Program-made: the position numbers and the translations under genes | Part shown: positions 7,414-9,155 of the stretch, piece by piece | Layout of the letters: each line of letters starts with the position of its first letter | How positions within the stretch are numbered: the first letter of the stretch is position 1 | Notes under the pieces: model-generated | Seen by the model: the letters and a program-made list of their open reading frames with translations, nothing else | What the model was told of the DNA's origin: nothing | Database searches by the model: none | Assembly (NCBI GenBank): GCA_937897535.1 | Contig: CALCQB010000030.1 | Coordinates: 1-9,155, forward strand | Length of the DNA: 9,155 bases | From: an uncultured Novosphingobium sp. | GTDB lineage: Bacteria > Pseudomonadota > Alphaproteobacteria > Sphingomonadales > Sphingomonadaceae | Direction: 5' to 3'

Positions 7414-8250
7414 ATGATGTTGAAAACCGGACTTGTCGGACGCGCGATCAAGGCATCGCGCTCGCCCTGGCTCCACGAACAGGAGGCCAAGGCGCAGGGA
7501 CTCGACCTGTGCTATACCCTGTTCGACTTTACCGAGCGCGGGCTGGACGACGCCGAACTGGGCCCGCTGCTGCGCAGCCTGGCCGGTGACGGTTACAGCG
7601 GCGTCAACGTCACCTACCCGTTCAAGCAGTCGGTCATCCCGCTGCTCGACGAACTGGCCGATTGCGCCCGCAGCGTCGGGGCGGTCAACACGGTGGCGAT
7701 GCGCGCCGGTCGGCTGATCGGCTACAACACCGACAAGACCGGATTTCAGGAAAGCCTGAGCGAAGGCTTGCCCGGTGCCGAGCTCGATCACGTGCTCCAG
7801 CTTGGCGCTGGCGGGGCCGGGGCGGCGGTTGCCAATGCACTGCTGTCGCTGGGCACCAGGCGGCTCGAAATCGCCGAGGTCGATCTGAACCGGGCCCAGG
7901 CGCTGGCCGATCGGCTCAACCAGGAATATGGCGCCGGGCGGGTCGTTGTCAGCGCCTTGTCCGCACTCGATACCGCAACCGTCCAGGGCATCGTCAACAC
8001 GACCCCGCTGGGCATGGCTGCCAATCCCCAGCCCGCGATTGATCCGGCCTTGATCGCCAGCCGCCACTGGGTCGCCGATATCGTCTATTTCCCGCTCGAA
8101 ACCGAACTGCTGCGGATCGCCCGATCGAAGGGTTGCCGCACCCTCGACGGCAGCGGCATGGTCGTCGGCCAGGCCGCACGGGCTTTCGAGATCTTCACCG
8201 GCCACAAGGCCGACAAGCCGCGGATGGTCGGCAGCTTCCTCGACGCCTGA
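7414..8250 (+). CDS. Quinate/shikimate dehydrogenase (AroE superfamily), probably NAD-dependent
   Basis: This 278-residue enzyme would oxidise quinate to 3-dehydroquinate and/or shikimate to 3-dehydroshikimate in the cytoplasm. Substrate-site motifs are SRSPWLHE (15-22), NVTYPFKQ (65-72, catalytic Lys71), VGAVNT (88-93) and YNTDKTGF (104-111, catalytic Asp107). The nucleotide-binding loop is GAGGAG (131-136), and Asp157 (EVDLNRAQALAD) stands where biosynthetic AroE has the NADP-binding Asn-Arg-Thr, as in NAD-using quinate/shikimate dehydrogenases. The C-terminal half (HWVADIVYFPLETELL, GCRTLDG) resembles the actinobacterial QsuD-type more than E. coli AroE. It starts 59 bases after the receptor gene. 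No good ribosome site precedes the paired ATGs at 7414 and 7417, so the start is less certain. Context favours a catabolic rather than biosynthetic role; a second, biosynthetic aroE should exist elsewhere. Confidence 0.87.
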   Translation: MMLKTGLVGRAIKASRSPWLHEQEAKAQGLDLCYTLFDFTERGLDDAELGPLLRSLAGDGYSGVNVTYPFKQSVIPLLDELADCARSVGAVNTVAMRAGRLIGYNTDKTGFQESLSEGLPGAELDHVLQLGAGGAGAAVANALLSLGTRRLEIAEVDLNRAQALADRLNQEYGAGRVVVSALSALDTATVQGIVNTTPLGMAANPQPAIDPALIASRHWVADIVYFPLETELLRIARSKGCRTLDGSGMVVGQAARAFEIFTGHKADKPRMVGSFLDA

Positions 8251-8267
8251 AGACATGCAACCCGCCG

Positions 8268-8291
8268 GCATCATCCCACGTGGGATGATGC
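8268..8291. promoter_or_regulatory. 24-bp perfect palindrome downstream of the dehydrogenase
   Basis: GCATCATCCCAC is followed at once by its exact reverse complement, 17 bases after the dehydrogenase stop. As RNA it would fold into a 10-bp stem with an ACGT loop, but no T-run follows, so it is not a standard intrinsic terminator. As DNA it could bind a dimeric protein; it contains CACGTG at the centre. Confidence 0.6.
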
Positions 8292-8342
8292 TGCAGCGTG
8301 GTGAAGGACCCAGTCACGGGCTAACGCGTCTCACCCATCGTT

Positions 8343-8371
8343 TTCCCTGTTTTGCGCACATTAACAGGGAA
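8343..8371. repeat. Inverted pair of AACAGGGAA motifs
   Basis: TTCCCTGTT (8343-8351) and AACAGGGAA (8363-8371) are exact reverse complements separated by 11 bases. They are outlying copies of the core used in the array at 8461-8558. The pair can form a 9-bp stem followed by a short T-run (8380-8383), so it might also end transcription from the dehydrogenase. Confidence 0.6.
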
Positions 8372-8408
8372 TATGTGAATTTTCGGCCCCCTTTGACCCC
8401 AACCTCAA

Positions 8409-8441
8409 GCCTGTAACCCGCAGAAATCAGCGGATACAGGC
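8409..8441. repeat. Two-part imperfect hairpin
   Basis: GCCTGTA (8409-8415) pairs with TACAGGC (8435-8441). Inside, CCGC (8418-8421) pairs with GCGG (8430-8433) around an 8-base loop. Outside it, ATTTTCGGCC (8379-8388) is a 9-of-10 inverted match to 8439-8448. Together these give the stretch 8343-8469 an overall mirror-like layout. Confidence 0.5.
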
Positions 8442-8460
8442 CGAAATTCCCCAGTCACAA

Positions 8461-8558
8461 AACAGGGAATTCGAGAATCTGGAACAGGGAATTGTGCCGC
8501 GCACAACAGGGAAACCGTGAGGCAGGATCAGGGAACAGCTGTTGCTGGGAACAGGGAG
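8461..8558 (+). repeat. Iteron-like array, five AACAGGGAA cores at ~22-bp spacing
   Basis: Cores begin at 8461, 8483, 8505, 8527 and 8550: three exact AACAGGGAA, then ATCAGGGAA and AACAGGGAG. Spacing is 22, 22, 22 and 23 bp, about two helical turns, which places the cores close to one face of the helix. The bases between cores are not conserved, so this is an array of binding sites rather than a tandem duplication. An AACAGCTGTT palindrome (8534-8543) lies between the fourth and fifth cores. It sits about 180 bp before the ParB-domain gene. A protein that binds it cannot be named from the sequence. Confidence 0.75.
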
Positions 8559-8589
8559 CGCGCGCCGGGGCGGTCTGCGCGGCACCTTC

Positions 8590-8602
8590 ATGCATAATGC
8601 AT
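8590..8602. repeat. ATGCAT direct/inverted repeat
   Basis: ATGCAT occurs twice around a central A, giving a 13-base palindrome. It lies between the iteron array and the ParB-domain gene. It could be a small operator, but nothing more can be supported. Confidence 0.35.
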
Positions 8603-8658
8603 TGGGCGTAAACCACAAAATTGCGGTGAAGCGTTCTCTAGCAGCGGCCAATGTTCTT

Positions 8659-8688
8659 GTTTCGTGCTTGTTCGAAACGCTCGCGAGC
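8659..8688. promoter_or_regulatory. Paired palindromes upstream of the ParB-domain gene
   Basis: GTTTCG (8659-8664) and CGAAAC (8673-8678) form an inverted repeat over 8 bases, followed directly by a perfect 10-bp palindrome GCTCGCGAGC (8679-8688). They end 49 bases before the ATG at 8738, a suitable place for an operator of that gene. Function is unknown. Confidence 0.35.
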
Positions 8689-8737
8689 CTCATCTAGGTT
8701 GGACCGTCGTGAGACGCCAAACTAATAGGGGGCATTT

Positions 8738-9155
8738 ATGCACGAACAGACGTACCAGGTCGCGGAACGAGCGATTGGCTCGCTCAAACCTTACGCGCGC
8801 AACGCGCGCACCCACTCCAAAAAACAGATCAAGCAGATCGCCGCGTCGATCGAGCGGTTCGGGTTTACCAACCCGGTGCTGGTCTCGGACGAGGGCGAGA
8901 TCATCGCTGGCCACGGCCGGGTCGAGGCAGCCAAGCTGCTTGGGTGGAAGACGGTGCCGACGATTGCGCTTTCGCATCTGAGCGAGGCAGAGCGGCGCGC
9001 TTATGTGCTCGCCGACAACAAGCTCGCCCTCAATGCTGGCTGGGACCGTGATATCCTCGCGATCGAGCTGCAGGCCCTTGTCGATCTTGAGTTCGTACAG
9101 CGGCAGGCGCTTGAGGTAGGCCAGGCTGGAGTAGCCGGTGCCGAAGTCGTCGATG
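8738..9155 (+). CDS. ParB/Srx-like N-terminal domain protein, truncated (DNA-methylase-type)
   Basis: The reading frame starts at ATG 8738, with a strong ribosome site AGGGGG five bases upstream, and stays open to the window end. Residues 10-119 form a ParB-type nuclease/CTPase-fold N-terminal domain: IGSLKPYARNARTHS, then IAASIERFGFTNPVLV and the conserved box IIAGHGRVEAAKLLG (55-69), followed by LADNKLALNAGWD. This variant usually precedes an adenine-specific DNA methyltransferase domain in phage and mobile elements of alphaproteobacteria, rather than being the chromosome-partition ParB. After LVDLEF (about residue 119, position 9094) family resemblance stops and the remaining 20 codons are antisense to an EAL domain. 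The gene is therefore probably broken at that point. Whether the iteron array upstream is its target is unknown. Confidence 0.75.
   Translation, partial: MHEQTYQVAERAIGSLKPYARNARTHSKKQIKQIAASIERFGFTNPVLVSDEGEIIAGHGRVEAAKLLGWKTVPTIALSHLSEAERRAYVLADNKLALNAGWDRDILAIELQALVDLEFVQRQALEVGQAGVAGAEVVD
9080..9154 (-). CDS. EAL-domain (c-di-GMP phosphodiesterase) fragment
   Basis: Read on the minus strand, 25 codons give IDDFGTGYSS, then LAYLKRLPLY and ELKID. This is the signature core of EAL domains: DDFGTG carries metal-binding aspartates and loop 6, and the Lys in KID is the conserved catalytic lysine. These enzymes hydrolyse cyclic di-GMP, a second messenger for biofilm and motility. The gene would enter from the right edge. 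After KID, where families continue with a further helix such as SFV, the frame reads KGLQLDRED and becomes antisense of the ParB-domain gene, so the C-terminal part is lost. The frame has no stop in this stretch. The match is short but very distinctive. Confidence 0.75.

Larger units (their letters stand above)
8251..8737. other. 487-bp gene-free, repeat-rich intergenic region
   Basis: No ORF here has credible coding character. The region is less GC-rich than the flanking genes in parts and carries a dense set of symmetrical elements: a 24-bp palindrome, an inverted pair of AACAGGGAA motifs, a compound hairpin, an iteron array, and short palindromes close to the ParB-domain gene. CCCAGTCAC also occurs twice (8309-8317 and 8450-8458). 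This looks like the boundary between the catabolic locus and a mobile element or an element-derived regulatory zone. No clear promoter could be assigned to the gene at 8738. Confidence 0.6.

Noticed and set aside
8461..8558. CRISPR array
   Set aside because: The repeated unit is only 9 bp with about 13-bp gaps, far too short for CRISPR repeats and spacers, and no cas gene is present.
8659..8678. Chromosomal parS site beside the ParB-domain gene
   Set aside because: The GTTTCG/CGAAAC halves only loosely recall the parS halves. The spacing is wrong for the canonical 16-bp site, and the adjacent protein is a methylase-type ParB domain, not the partition protein.
8427..8693. 88-codon minus-strand frame covering the iteron array
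   Set aside because: Its repeated NSLF-like residues come from translating the AACAGGGAA cores. There is no ribosome site and no domain.

Overview
The window is high-GC DNA that looks like an alphaproteobacterium of the Sphingomonadales (Novosphingobium/Sphingobium-like). That is an inference from gene style: a large TonB-dependent receptor of the sphingomonad type, an AAHS-type transporter beside it, short intergenic spacers and strong GC codon bias. No rRNA, tRNA or taxonomic marker is present. Both ends cut through genes, so this may be a contig or a slice of one.

Left block (1-2137, minus strand): three genes that overlap stop-to-start. They are a secreted serine esterase of the alpha/beta-hydrolase fold (2137-1160), an exported beta-propeller protein of the SMP-30/gluconolactonase-like group (1160-90), and the first 31 codons of a third protein with a twin-arginine-like signal (93-1, cut by the window edge). 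All three appear to be exported.

Central block (2138-8250, plus strand): a TetR-family regulator, an aromatic-acid:H+ symporter-like MFS protein, a 986-residue TonB-dependent receptor, and a quinate/shikimate dehydrogenase with an Asp where NAD(H)-using members have one. A near-identical 24-bp element with a 10-bp palindromic core lies in the divergent esterase/TetR intergenic region and again inside the promoter spacer of the receptor gene. It is the best candidate for the TetR operator and ties the two blocks into one regulon. The simplest reading, which is an inference, is uptake and use of a plant phenolic ester such as a hydroxycinnamoyl-quinate: receptor across the outer membrane, esterase in the periplasm, symporter across the inner membrane, dehydrogenase in the cytoplasm.

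Right block (8251-9155): a 487-bp gene-free stretch that differs from the rest. It holds a 24-bp perfect palindrome just after the dehydrogenase, several inverted repeats, and an iteron-like array of five 9-bp cores spaced 22, 22, 22 and 23 bp. It leads into a ParB/Srx-like N-terminal domain gene of the kind found at the front of phage or mobile-element DNA methylases. That gene loses family resemblance at about position 9094. From 9154 back to 9080 the opposite strand encodes the signature core of an EAL phosphodiesterase. Two unrelated genes therefore meet head-on across about 15 shared bases, either a real rearrangement or an assembly chimera.
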